From: Lactarius indigo
Lineage: Eukaryota > Basidiomycota > Agaricomycetes > Russulales > Russulaceae
Direction: 5' to 3'
NCBI GenBank assembly: GCA_025766275.1
Contig: JAFKAC010000081.1
Span: 124,001-188,000 of the forward strand
Length of the DNA: 64,000 nucleotides
The translations under genes were made by a program, and so were the position numbers. Positions 7,695-15,753 of this stretch are shown piece by piece (position 1 is the stretch's first letter; the number at the start of each line of letters is the position of its first letter). The notes below the pieces were generated by a model. That model did not search any database and was not told the origin of the DNA. It saw nothing but the letters and a program-made list of their open reading frames with translations.

Positions 7695-10448
7695 TTGCGA
7701 AAAACAACAACAGCATCAGAACTTGCACAGCAGGAGGTGGCTAAGAAGCCGCAAAAGACCTTTGAAGAACTCGTACCCAAAGAATATCGCAGGCACCATA
7801 AGGTCTTTAGCGAAAAAGCCTCCCAACGTTTTCCTCCTTCACGAACGTGGGACCACGCCATTGACCTAATCCCGACTGCTCCCGAAACCATGGACTGCAA
7901 GGTGTACCCACTTACAATCCCCGAAACCGAAAAACTGTCTGAATTCATAACCGAACACCTGGACAAAAAGTACATCCAACCTTCAAAATCCCCCTACGCC
8001 TCCCCCTTTTTCTTTATCAAAAAAAAGGATGGGAAACTGCGGCCGGTGCAGGACTATCGTCGTCTCAACGAACTAACCATAAAGAACCACTACCCGCTCC
8101 CCTTAATCCCCGAACTTATTGATCGGATCCGAGAAGCACGACTCTACTCCAAGCTCGATATCCGATGGGGATACAATAACGTTCAAATCAAACCAGGTGA
8201 CGAGTGGAAAGCAGCGTTCAAAACCAATCAGGGATTATTCGAACTGCGAGTCATGTTCTTTGGCCTTACCAATTCCCCCAGCACCTTCCAAACCATGATG
8301 GACACCATATTCCGGGAACTGGTTTTGACCGGAGAAGTCATTGTCTACATGGACGATATTCTAATCACAACAGCAGACAACCGTGCCCATCATCGACGAA
8401 TTTTACATCGCGTCCTGGACCTATGTGACGAACACGATCTATACATCAAACCAGAAAAATGCGTGTTCGAGGTCTATGAAGTAGAATACCTGGGGCTGAT
8501 CATCGGACACGGCAAATTGCGAATGGACCCGGTAAAAGTGCAGGGTGTACGGGATTGGAAAGCACCAAAATCCCTAAAGGAAGTACGAGCCTTCTTAGGC
8601 TTCTGCAACTTCTATCGACGATTTATAAGGGGATTCTCCACAATGGCGAGACCACTCCACGACCTCACCAAAAAGGACACGCCATGGGAATGGACGGAGC
8701 TCAGACAAAAAGCATTTGACACCATTAAAGAACGAATCAGTTCCGAACCGGTACTTCTATTCCCAAAGTTGGATCAACCCTTCGAAATAGAGGTCGATGC
8801 CTCAAGCTACGCCCTGGGAGCGGTGTTAAATCAAAAAGGGGAAGATCAAAAGTTGCACCCAGTGGCCTTCTATTCGGAATCACTAACGGAAGCGGAGCGT
8901 AACTACGACATTTACGACAGAGAACTACTAGCCATTGTCAAAGCCCTACGAACGTGGCGCACGTACCTCATTGGTTCCCCCCACCTGATAACCATCCACA
9001 CCGACCATGCTAACCTCCAATACTGGAAAGAACCAAGAAAAATCAGTAGGCGCGTGGCACGAGAATTCCAAGAACTCTCAGAGTACAATTTCGTACTCAA
9101 ACACATCCCTGGCACCAAGAATACCCAAGCAGACTCCCTATCAAGATGCCCTGATTACGACGACGGAATAATGGATAACGACCACGTCACGGTATTACCC
9201 GAACAAATGTTCCTGAAGGTCACCCAGACGTCCATGCATGATATGGACATATGGACTCAAATTACTCAGAACATGGAAGAATCGGCAGTACTTCCATGGG
9301 TCGAACCCCATAACCTAAAAAAGCACGACGGGCTATGGTGGAAGGGAGACGCACTCGTTGTTGTGGGAAACAACGACCTTAAGCGGGGGGTAATCACCTT
9401 TTTCCATGACACTCCGAGCGCCGGACATCCAGGAATCGCCAACACCCTAGAACTAGTACGACGCGACTTCTGGTGGCCGAACATGCGAAAAGATGTAGAA
9501 GCGTATGTCAAAGGATGTGCCACCTGTCAAAGCAACAAGATTAACCCTCACCGACAAAAACCCCACCTATTCCCCATCACCACAGACCCAACAGCCGAAC
9601 CCTTTGAAGTGGTAGCAATGGATTTCATAGTCAAACTCCCCATATCAAATGGATTCGATTCAATTCTCACTATCACCGATCATGATTGCTCAAAAGCATC
9701 AATATTCATCCCCTGCAACGAAACCATCACGTCAGAAGGAGTGGCCAAACTCTATCTCCAACACGTATACCCTCATTACGGCCTACCCAGAAGAATCATA
9801 TCCGACCGAGACCCCAGATTTGCATCCACTTTCATGAGACAACTGTGCCACACTCTGGGAATACAACAAAACATATCATCGGCATATCATCCCCAGACTG
9901 ATGGCCAGTCGGAACGCACCAACCAATGGCTGGAACAGTACTTACGACACTGGTGCAATGTCAGACAAGACAATTGGGCAGAAGTTCTGCCGATGGCACA
10001 ATTCGCACACAACTCCTGGGTGAATGCCACGACCAAACACTCCCCATTCTCACTCCTTATGGGATGGGAACCACGGACCACCTGGAACCCCAAACCGTCG
10101 AACTGCCCAACCGTAGACCAGCGATTGGAAGAGCTGCTAATACTCAGGCAACATGCCCAGGACAGTATCAAACATGCGCAACACCTTATGATGCAACGAG
10201 GCAAAACGGGGTTCACACCCTATCAGCAAGGAGACCAAGTATGGCTAGAAGGGACAAACCTCCGTACCTTCTACCCCACAAGTAAACTAGCTCCAAAGAG
10301 ACACGGACCATTCAAGATAACAAAGGTTCTATCAGATGTTTCCTATGAACTCGAACTCCCCGCCACATGGAAGATCCACCCGGTATTCCATGCGAACCTT
10401 CTCACACCATATAAGGAGACAGAGATGCACGGCACAAACTTTACCTGA
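7695..10448 (+). CDS. Element C pol: reverse transcriptase, RNase H, integrase
   Basis: 917 codons. RT spans roughly residues 90-290 with FFFIKKKDGKLRPVQDYR, FFGLTNSPSTFQ and active site YMDDI. RNase H follows (EVDASSYALGAVLNQ, YDIYDRELLAIV, HTDHANLQYW). Integrase has the zinc-binding HPGIANTLEL...CATCQ, catalytic Asp in AMDFIVKLP and SDRDPRFAS, and DGQSERTNQWLEQ. Core catalytic residues appear intact, unlike element B. The frame begins directly after TGA 7692 and ends at TGA 10446-10448, beyond which the same frame encodes a chromodomain. Confidence 0.95.
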   Translation: MRKTTTASELAQQEVAKKPQKTFEELVPKEYRRHHKVFSEKASQRFPPSRTWDHAIDLIPTAPETMDCKVYPLTIPETEKLSEFITEHLDKKYIQPSKSPYASPFFFIKKKDGKLRPVQDYRRLNELTIKNHYPLPLIPELIDRIREARLYSKLDIRWGYNNVQIKPGDEWKAAFKTNQGLFELRVMFFGLTNSPSTFQTMMDTIFRELVLTGEVIVYMDDILITTADNRAHHRRILHRVLDLCDEHDLYIKPEKCVFEVYEVEYLGLIIGHGKLRMDPVKVQGVRDWKAPKSLKEVRAFLGFCNFYRRFIRGFSTMARPLHDLTKKDTPWEWTELRQKAFDTIKERISSEPVLLFPKLDQPFEIEVDASSYALGAVLNQKGEDQKLHPVAFYSESLTEAERNYDIYDRELLAIVKALRTWRTYLIGSPHLITIHTDHANLQYWKEPRKISRRVAREFQELSEYNFVLKHIPGTKNTQADSLSRCPDYDDGIMDNDHVTVLPEQMFLKVTQTSMHDMDIWTQITQNMEESAVLPWVEPHNLKKHDGLWWKGDALVVVGNNDLKRGVITFFHDTPSAGHPGIANTLELVRRDFWWPNMRKDVEAYVKGCATCQSNKINPHRQKPHLFPITTDPTAEPFEVVAMDFIVKLPISNGFDSILTITDHDCSKASIFIPCNETITSEGVAKLYLQHVYPHYGLPRRIISDRDPRFASTFMRQLCHTLGIQQNISSAYHPQTDGQSERTNQWLEQYLRHWCNVRQDNWAEVLPMAQFAHNSWVNATTKHSPFSLLMGWEPRTTWNPKPSNCPTVDQRLEELLILRQHAQDSIKHAQHLMMQRGKTGFTPYQQGDQVWLEGTNLRTFYPTSKLAPKRHGPFKITKVLSDVSYELELPATWKIHPVFHANLLTPYKETEMHGTNFT

Positions 10449-10676
10449 CCTCCACCTGACCTTATCAATGGAGAAGAGGAGTATGAGGTGGAGCGCATTG
10501 AAGACGCCCAAGTACGTGGGCAAGGGCGCAAACTCCACTACCTAGTGAAGTGGAAAGGATTCCCACCAAGTGACAATACGTGGGAACCGGCAACCAACAT
10601 GACCAACGCCACAGACGCTATCAAGGATTACTATAGACAACACCCATCCGCCAAAGGGGCTGGACGAACAGCATAA
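10449..10676 (+). CDS. Element C chromodomain, in frame after TGA
   Basis: After TGA 10446-10448 the pol frame continues [17 protein letters not shown], then [19 protein letters not shown], a chromodomain. It stops at TAA 10674-10676. In chromoviruses this domain is the C-terminus of integrase and targets heterochromatin marks. Element B has a TGA at the same junction. Either the junction Arg codon CGA decayed in both copies or readthrough is used. Confidence 0.85.
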   Translation, partial: PPPDLINGEEEYEVERIEDAQVRGQGRKLHYLVKWKGFPPSDNTWEPATNMTNATDAIKDYYRQHPSAKGAGRTA

Positions 10677-10715
10677 AAGGAATTCGACCACACTGAAGAG
10701 TTCCCCAGTCCCACA

Positions 10716-11141
10716 ATGTCCAATACACCAGTCTCCGACACCACCCTAGTTCAAGTCCTCAGTAACCCGCAACTCGAAGCTGCCCTTGAACAAGGGATCG
10801 TTACCATCGACCTTTCACACATCCCCCGACTATCACCACCACCGTCTCCACAGGTCGCTATGACCGTCAACCCTGTTCCCATAATACCCCGAACTCCAGA
10901 ACAAGAACCTGGAGAACTTACCCCGTCAACGCCAGAAGAAGGACAATACTCCCCCACACCTCCTCCACAACAGTCGTGTACTCCCCCACCTGAACCACCC
11001 GCACCCTCGCCACCATCGTCCTCACCCTCCACACCACCACCACCGCTCGAACCCTTCACTCCAGTCCGCATCCACACACCTATCGACTACAACCGACCTG
11101 ACTCCTGTTACGGACTGGACTTGTTTTCAACTTTACCTTAA
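10716..11141 (+). CDS. Element C Pro-rich ORF downstream of pol
   Basis: 141 codons in the pol frame, 40 nt after the chromodomain stop. The N-terminal 40 residues may be helical (LVQVLSNPQLEAALEQGIV). The rest is Pro/Ser/Thr-rich and looks disordered. The position corresponds to the segment that follows the chromodomain without a stop in element B, so it may be the N-terminal part of the same accessory protein. Function unknown. Confidence 0.5.
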   Translation: MSNTPVSDTTLVQVLSNPQLEAALEQGIVTIDLSHIPRLSPPPSPQVAMTVNPVPIIPRTPEQEPGELTPSTPEEGQYSPTPPPQQSCTPPPEPPAPSPPSSSPSTPPPPLEPFTPVRIHTPIDYNRPDSCYGLDLFSTLP

Positions 11142-11819
11142 TTTCTTACTTACACTTGCATTCGTGGGAAAGTCTTTCCTTTCTTGGTTTTCCCTTTTTC
11201 GGACTTGCTGCGCACTAGGAGCCTTAAGATTCTCTCCTAGTGCAAAGTGAGACAATGAGACACTCATTGTCCTTATTAGTCTTTATTACTACTATACTTG
11301 GGCTAAATGCACCCTTTTATGGCAGGTGTCTCATTTCTATTTTTAACTTTGAGACATGTCTCACTTGCCTTTTATATCCTTGCTTCTTCTCACACTTACT
11401 GCGGATAGCTGTGCACACTTTCTTCTTTTTCCCGTGCCTGCTGCGGATTGCTGTACTTTCTTCTCACGCTTGCTGCGGATTGCTGTGTTACTTCTCACGC
11501 TTGCTGCGGATTGCGCCATTTGTTTGTTCCGCACAAACAAACCTTTTTCTATGTAAGTCGTGGCCCTAGGTAGCTTGTATCCTTAGACTCGACTTCTTTA
11601 CCATCACAGTATACATTGTTTTCCCATTCCCTTGGGGTAACTCTCTGCTGAGCCGTCGAACCTCTTGAACCCCCTTGAACTCCTCTCACATCTTGAGTAT
11701 TGTGTCATACTCTGAGATCCTTGTTAACCACTTAAACCTTGCCATTATCGGCTGAACCCTCGCTCATTGACATAGAAAGACCAGACTTGCTCACGCCGAG
11801 CTGAACGTTCCTACTGTAA
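11142..11819 (+). other. Non-coding stretch of element C with short tandem repeats
   Basis: No credible ORF. Between about 11377 and 11512 a T/C-rich unit around CTTGCTGCGGATTGCTGT occurs four times with spacers of varied length. The stretch separates the Pro-rich ORF from the zinc-knuckle ORF; in element B these are one frame, so this part was inserted or may be spliced out. Confidence 0.5.
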
Positions 11820-12833
11820 CGTTACAACTCCCCTCCTGACGACTCTGATGACCCCGGCGCCCCTTTCTTCCCAAATACTCTAGGCACCCCGAAGTTCTAC
11901 CCCCTGCAGATCCCATTACCCGACGGTGGATCCAATACTGCGAAGTACATCTACTATCGCAAAGGGTTCACCGAGGTAGTGGGGACAATGGGCGCTGGTC
12001 AACCACATTACGGGGAAATAGTCTATCTCTCGTCGCTCCGGCCCAACGTCTTGGCACCCCCCTTCACAGCTGAACAACTCCAGTTCTTTGATCCCCACGA
12101 CATTCGCGCCTGTGCCCTTGACGAAACCCTTATCGAGCTCAACTCCCCACGACTCACAGCTGAAGTCACTAGGTTGCGTACTGGGCTTCTCGCACTCAAG
12201 GAAATTGATGAGAAGTGCGAGAAACTGGAGGAAGATGCTCGCAAACTGCGGTTGGAACGACTCACGGTGGACCTCATGTTGGCCAGCACCAAAAGACGAC
12301 TTCAGTATGCGGGAGCCCTCGCCACCATTGGTAACGAGTACGCACGAATGACGGCCCTCCCAGCTCCACTCAGGCACTCGCATTACGCCATCCCCTTTTC
12401 CCCACGACGAGGAGGACCACTGGAATTTCCCCGTCTCGCCGACAAACCCCACCGACGACGCTGCTATCACTGCGGCAGTTACCATCATCTCATGCGCGAC
12501 TGTCCGACTAGGCCGCGACCAGCCTGCCGACATTGTCAAAGTCAAGAGCACCAGTCTTATCGGTGCATCTTTTGTCGCGCAGGAATGGTCGAAGAGGTCA
12601 TTACCACCTCTCAAGCCGATGAGCGCATTCGGCAGGCAATAAACACGGAAGCATCCACTTCCTTCACGGTTCCAGAACCCCCAACAATCGCCGCCGAAAC
12701 TCAAGGGAGGTGGTGCGGACAATGTTTCCGCACCAACGCAGACCACGACGAGATCCGATGCCCACAGTACGAAATGTGCCGCAAGTGTGGAAAGCGCAGC
12801 CCCCTCTTCTTCCTTAAAACCCACTACTGCTGA
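11820..12833 (+). CDS. Element C extra ORF3: coiled-coil and zinc-knuckle protein
   Basis: The frame is open from 11820 (after TAA 11817), but the first ATG is at 11979. The early part (YPLQIPLPDGG, AKYIYY) precedes that ATG and resembles the matching part of element B's ORF3, so the true start may be upstream or supplied by splicing. Domains: a central coiled coil (LTAEVTRLR to LRLERL), then Cys/His clusters CYHCGSYHHLMRDC (CCHC knuckle), CRHC...CIFC and CGQC...CRKCG near the C-terminus. This suggests a nucleic-acid-binding accessory protein. It ends about 100 nt before the polypurine tract. Its conservation between two element families argues that it is translated. No known function. Confidence 0.6.
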   Translation, partial: RYNSPPDDSDDPGAPFFPNTLGTPKFYPLQIPLPDGGSNTAKYIYYRKGFTEVVGTMGAGQPHYGEIVYLSSLRPNVLAPPFTAEQLQFFDPHDIRACALDETLIELNSPRLTAEVTRLRTGLLALKEIDEKCEKLEEDARKLRLERLTVDLMLASTKRRLQYAGALATIGNEYARMTALPAPLRHSHYAIPFSPRRGGPLEFPRLADKPHRRRCYHCGSYHHLMRDCPTRPRPACRHCQSQEHQSYRCIFCRAGMVEEVITTSQADERIRQAINTEASTSFTVPEPPTIAAETQGRWCGQCFRTNADHDEIRCPQYEMCRKCGKRSPLFFLKTHYC

Positions 12834-12925
12834 CTCGACGTTTCTCCATGGCCGGAGAATGACCTCGACGCCGACATCTACAACCTCGTCGACCCAGAAT
12901 CCTGAAGTCGAGGCGTCTTCAGGCC

Positions 12926-12939
12926 AAGACGGGGGGTAA
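12926..12939 (+). other. Polypurine tract of element C
   Basis: AAGACGGGGGG then TAA abuts the 3' LTR start at 12940. It is analogous to the tracts of A and B. Confidence 0.65.
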
Positions 12940-13513
12940 TGTTACGATTTTTCCCTTGGACTCGTTCTTTCGCATGTCCCTATTCCTTTCCCAGTACTAT
13001 ACGAGCCCTGTACGATTACGCGGACTTTACGATTACCCGGTTCCTATCGCGCGCCCTACTTATCGATGCTCCCATCTGATAAAGTTCAACATGTGCTAGT
13101 TTCCGCTGTGTTCTTAATCACGCACGACCCCGCGTGATTTACCATTATTCCCAGAGCAACGTTCCCTTTATTCTCGTTATGTCCCACCCTTTGTCCTAGG
13201 ATCAGCGATGGCGCCATCTGTTTGTAGTCGCCACACTAGTCACTGTCTATTTAAACCTAGGTCTACCTAGCTTGTACGGTAGACTAGACTTCTTGTGTAA
13301 TACTACACTCGAACGCCTTTACATTCTCGCCGTCTCACGAACCCTCTGTCTTTGCCAGACCTTCGAGCCTTGGCCTTCCTCTACAATCCAAGTGACTACC
13401 GTCCTTGTGATCCTTGTGCATCATCTCACTGAAGCCAAGCCCCGGAGCTTGTGCTACCGTTATCCGACTGACTTCGTACAGGTCATACGCAACGCCCCTG
13501 TAGTGGCGTTACA
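12940..13513 (+). repeat. 3' LTR of element C
   Basis: 574 bp, 99 percent identical to 4828-5401. It is followed by target duplication CAGTG (13514-13518). Four of the six differences are losses of CpG in this copy and two in the 5' copy. Confidence 0.95.
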
Positions 13514-13518
13514 CAGTG

Positions 13519-13587
13519 GACCTTCATATTGCTAAGTTGTTACCGTCATCCACGCTCAAGTCGAGCTAACGTCGTGGCGACGTTACA
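13519..13587 (+). repeat. 3' LTR of element B, right part
   Basis: After the CAGTG duplication the sequence matches the last 70 bases of element A's LTR (ATTGCTAAGTTGTTACC and on) and ends CGTTACA. This is the right border of the nest. Confidence 0.85.
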
Positions 13588-13773
13588 CCCATACCCAGGT
13601 ACCCGCATGGGTTTACAAACCCACAATATGCACTATTGCTGAGATGGTATGGGGGAAAAGCGGGAAATTTCCAGGTCGGGCTGGGCTTAGACACCCAAAA
13701 AGCAAATTTTTTTGGGGACTTTTGGCCGACCCCCCCCCCCCCCCACCTCGGGTCACGGAACCACGACCCGGCC
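13588..13773. other. Unrecognised junction sequence with C15 tract
   Basis: 186 bases between the end of the retrotransposon nest and the start of NLR-1 homology. It contains short near-palindromes (ACCCGCATGGGT, GGGTTTACAAACCC) and a run of about 15 C at 13729-13743. No gene and no match to other parts of the window. Confidence 0.6.
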
Positions 13774-15321
13774 CCCCCTTGGAAGTTCGTGTAAAAATTT
13801 TCCTGAAGAAATTGGCTGGAAGGACTGATCTGGAGGACGCGGTCAAGAAGCTGGACAGATTGACACAAGAGGAGGCTCGGATGGCACTTGCAGAGGTTGT
13901 TGTGCAGGTTCAGATGGGTATTTTGTCAGTTGGGGGCGTTGCGACATTGCTTCCCACCGAACCTTCGTCAATTTCTTAACGAACTTCCTGAGACCCTGGA
14001 CAAGACATACGAGCGAATTTTGAGGGGCATCAACAAGGCTCAAAAGGATAACGCCCATCGTCTGTTACAGTGCCTCGCTGTAGCTGTCCGGCCGCTTCGA
14101 GTTGAGGAGCTCGCGGAATTGCTGGCGTTCAATTTCCAAGCGTCGAGTTCGGGGGGGATCCCGAAGTTGAAGGATGACTGGCGGTGGGATGACCAAGAGG
14201 AGGCCGTACTTTTGACGTGTTCAAGTTTGGTTGCCGTCATCTCTGATGGTGATTCGCGGGTGGTGCAATTCTCTCATTTTTCGGTGAAAGAATTCCTGAC
14301 GTCGCCTCGACTCGCACGGTCGGATGGAGATGTTTCACGGTTTCATATTGGCCTCGAGGCGGCGCATACGATCCTGGCGCAGGCGTGCCTAGGAACACTG
14401 CTTCAGCTGGACGAACACGCTGATGCGAGAGGGTTTCCTCTGATCGAATACGCTTCCCGACACTGGATTGACCACGCACGATTCGAGAAGGTGTCATCAC
14501 GAGTACGGGGCGGGATGGATGACCTATTCGACACTTCTAAACCACATTTCGCAGCGTGGCTCCGGGTACACGACGTCGACGAACCCTGGATCTGGTTCTC
14601 ACATCTGTCGCCATCACAGGGTTCCCCACTTTACTATGCTGCGTTCTGTGGATTTTTTGACCTAGCAGAACGTCTGATCATGAAGTATCCCGAACAGTTA
14701 AATGCAGGTGGTGGTCGCATCCTGGCCCCGCTTCCGGCAGCTTTGCACAAGGGACACTTCAGTGTCGCGGATTTACTCCACAAGCATGGTGCAGACGTGA
14801 ATGTTCGAGGCGACGATAATAGGACTCCGCTGTACACTGCGTCGATCGATGCACGCGTCGACATCATGCGGTGGCTACTCAATCACGGTGCAGATGTAAA
14901 TGCTTGCAAACGCGGCCGCCGGACTCCGTTGCACATAGCAGCATACCATATGCATCTCGATGCTATCCAAGTGCTACTTGAGCACAACCCGGACGTCGAC
15001 TCGCGGGATTCCAACGACCGGACTCCATTACACCACATCAAGTCCTACTCTAGTGGTCATCTGGAGAGAATGGTCAGCGCCGTGCAGCAACTACTGGAAC
15101 ATGGAGCGGACCCAAATGCATGTGACGTCACGCACTCGACTCCGTTACATCAAGCCTCGTCCCGGGGATTTCTCCAGGTAGCTCAAGTGCTACTCAGTTA
15201 TGGTGCGAACGTACATGAGAAGGATGAGCAGGGTAGGACGCCATTTGGAGTCGCTTCGGAAAACGGACACCATGAAATGACGAAACTGCTGTTAGAACAT
15301 GGTGCCGTGGCCCAGCCGTAG
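13774..15321 (+). pseudogene. NLR-1: truncated Goodbye-NACHT-ankyrin copy
   Basis: Homology to NLR-2, -3 and -4 begins near the border of their fourth exon; the acceptor that reads TAG or CAG there is TAA here. The first stretch (KKLAGRTDLEDAVKKLDRL) belongs to the N-terminal region. It then joins directly (13885-13905) to the last exon, FRWVFCQLGALRHCFPPNL, so the heptad linker, the P-loop and the rest of NACHT are deleted. The remaining frame from 13888 (477 codons) has the winged-helix-like region after NACHT and about seven ankyrin repeats ending LLLEHGAVAQP. It has no promoter region like those of NLR-2 to -4. An ankyrin-only product is possible but unproven. Confidence 0.85.
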
Positions 15322-15750
15322 CTTATATGCGTTCATGTTTCAGTTACCGACATGCAGAAATCTAATAATACCAGAATTATTTGTATACCGTAACCGCTAG
15401 ACGAAACCAGAAGTGGCGCCGCGCAGGTATTGATATACGTCGATGAGTTGATGGACATCGCAGAATACACGCTGCGCTCCCACGCCATCGATGCCCTGTG
15501 AGCCATACATCCTTCAGAAGGAGGTATTCAACCCCGTGGAGAAGCACGACTTGCATCATATCAACCACGTTTCACAACTTGGCTGTAAGCGTTCGGTGTT
15601 TCCTAACCGATTCTCAACTGTATATGTGCATTACTAGAGATACAGTACTGTAGCGTCTTACCAGGGTATAGGAGACTGACATAGACCGCAATGGGTGGGA
15701 GAAAATAAGAGAAAAGTATGACGAGAGCTCCAGATTGATAGCAAGCGCAT
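15322..15750. other. Spacer after NLR-1, no gene seen
   Basis: This corresponds to the 3' flank of the other NLR copies (shared phrases such as TTCAGTTACC and GGGTGGGAGAAAATAAG). It contains only short ORFs with no family resemblance. Confidence 0.6.
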
Positions 15751-15753
15751 TCA

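Larger units (their letters stand above)
4828..13513 (+). mobile_element. Ty3/Gypsy chromovirus C, full length (8686 bp)
   Basis: Two 574-bp LTRs flank gag, protease, RT, RNase H, integrase, chromodomain, a Pro-rich ORF and a zinc-knuckle ORF, followed by a polypurine tract. The target duplication is perfect and the LTRs differ at only 6 of 574 positions, so insertion was recent. The coding region nevertheless carries several in-frame TGA codons, so this copy is probably not autonomous. The catalytic motifs of RT (YMDDI), RNase H and integrase are intact. A Tf1-like self-primer is predicted. Confidence 0.95.

Noticed and set aside
11916..12824. 302-codon ORF on the minus strand
   Set aside because: It lies antisense to the zinc-knuckle ORF of element C, whose Cys/His motifs and homology to element B identify the plus strand as coding.
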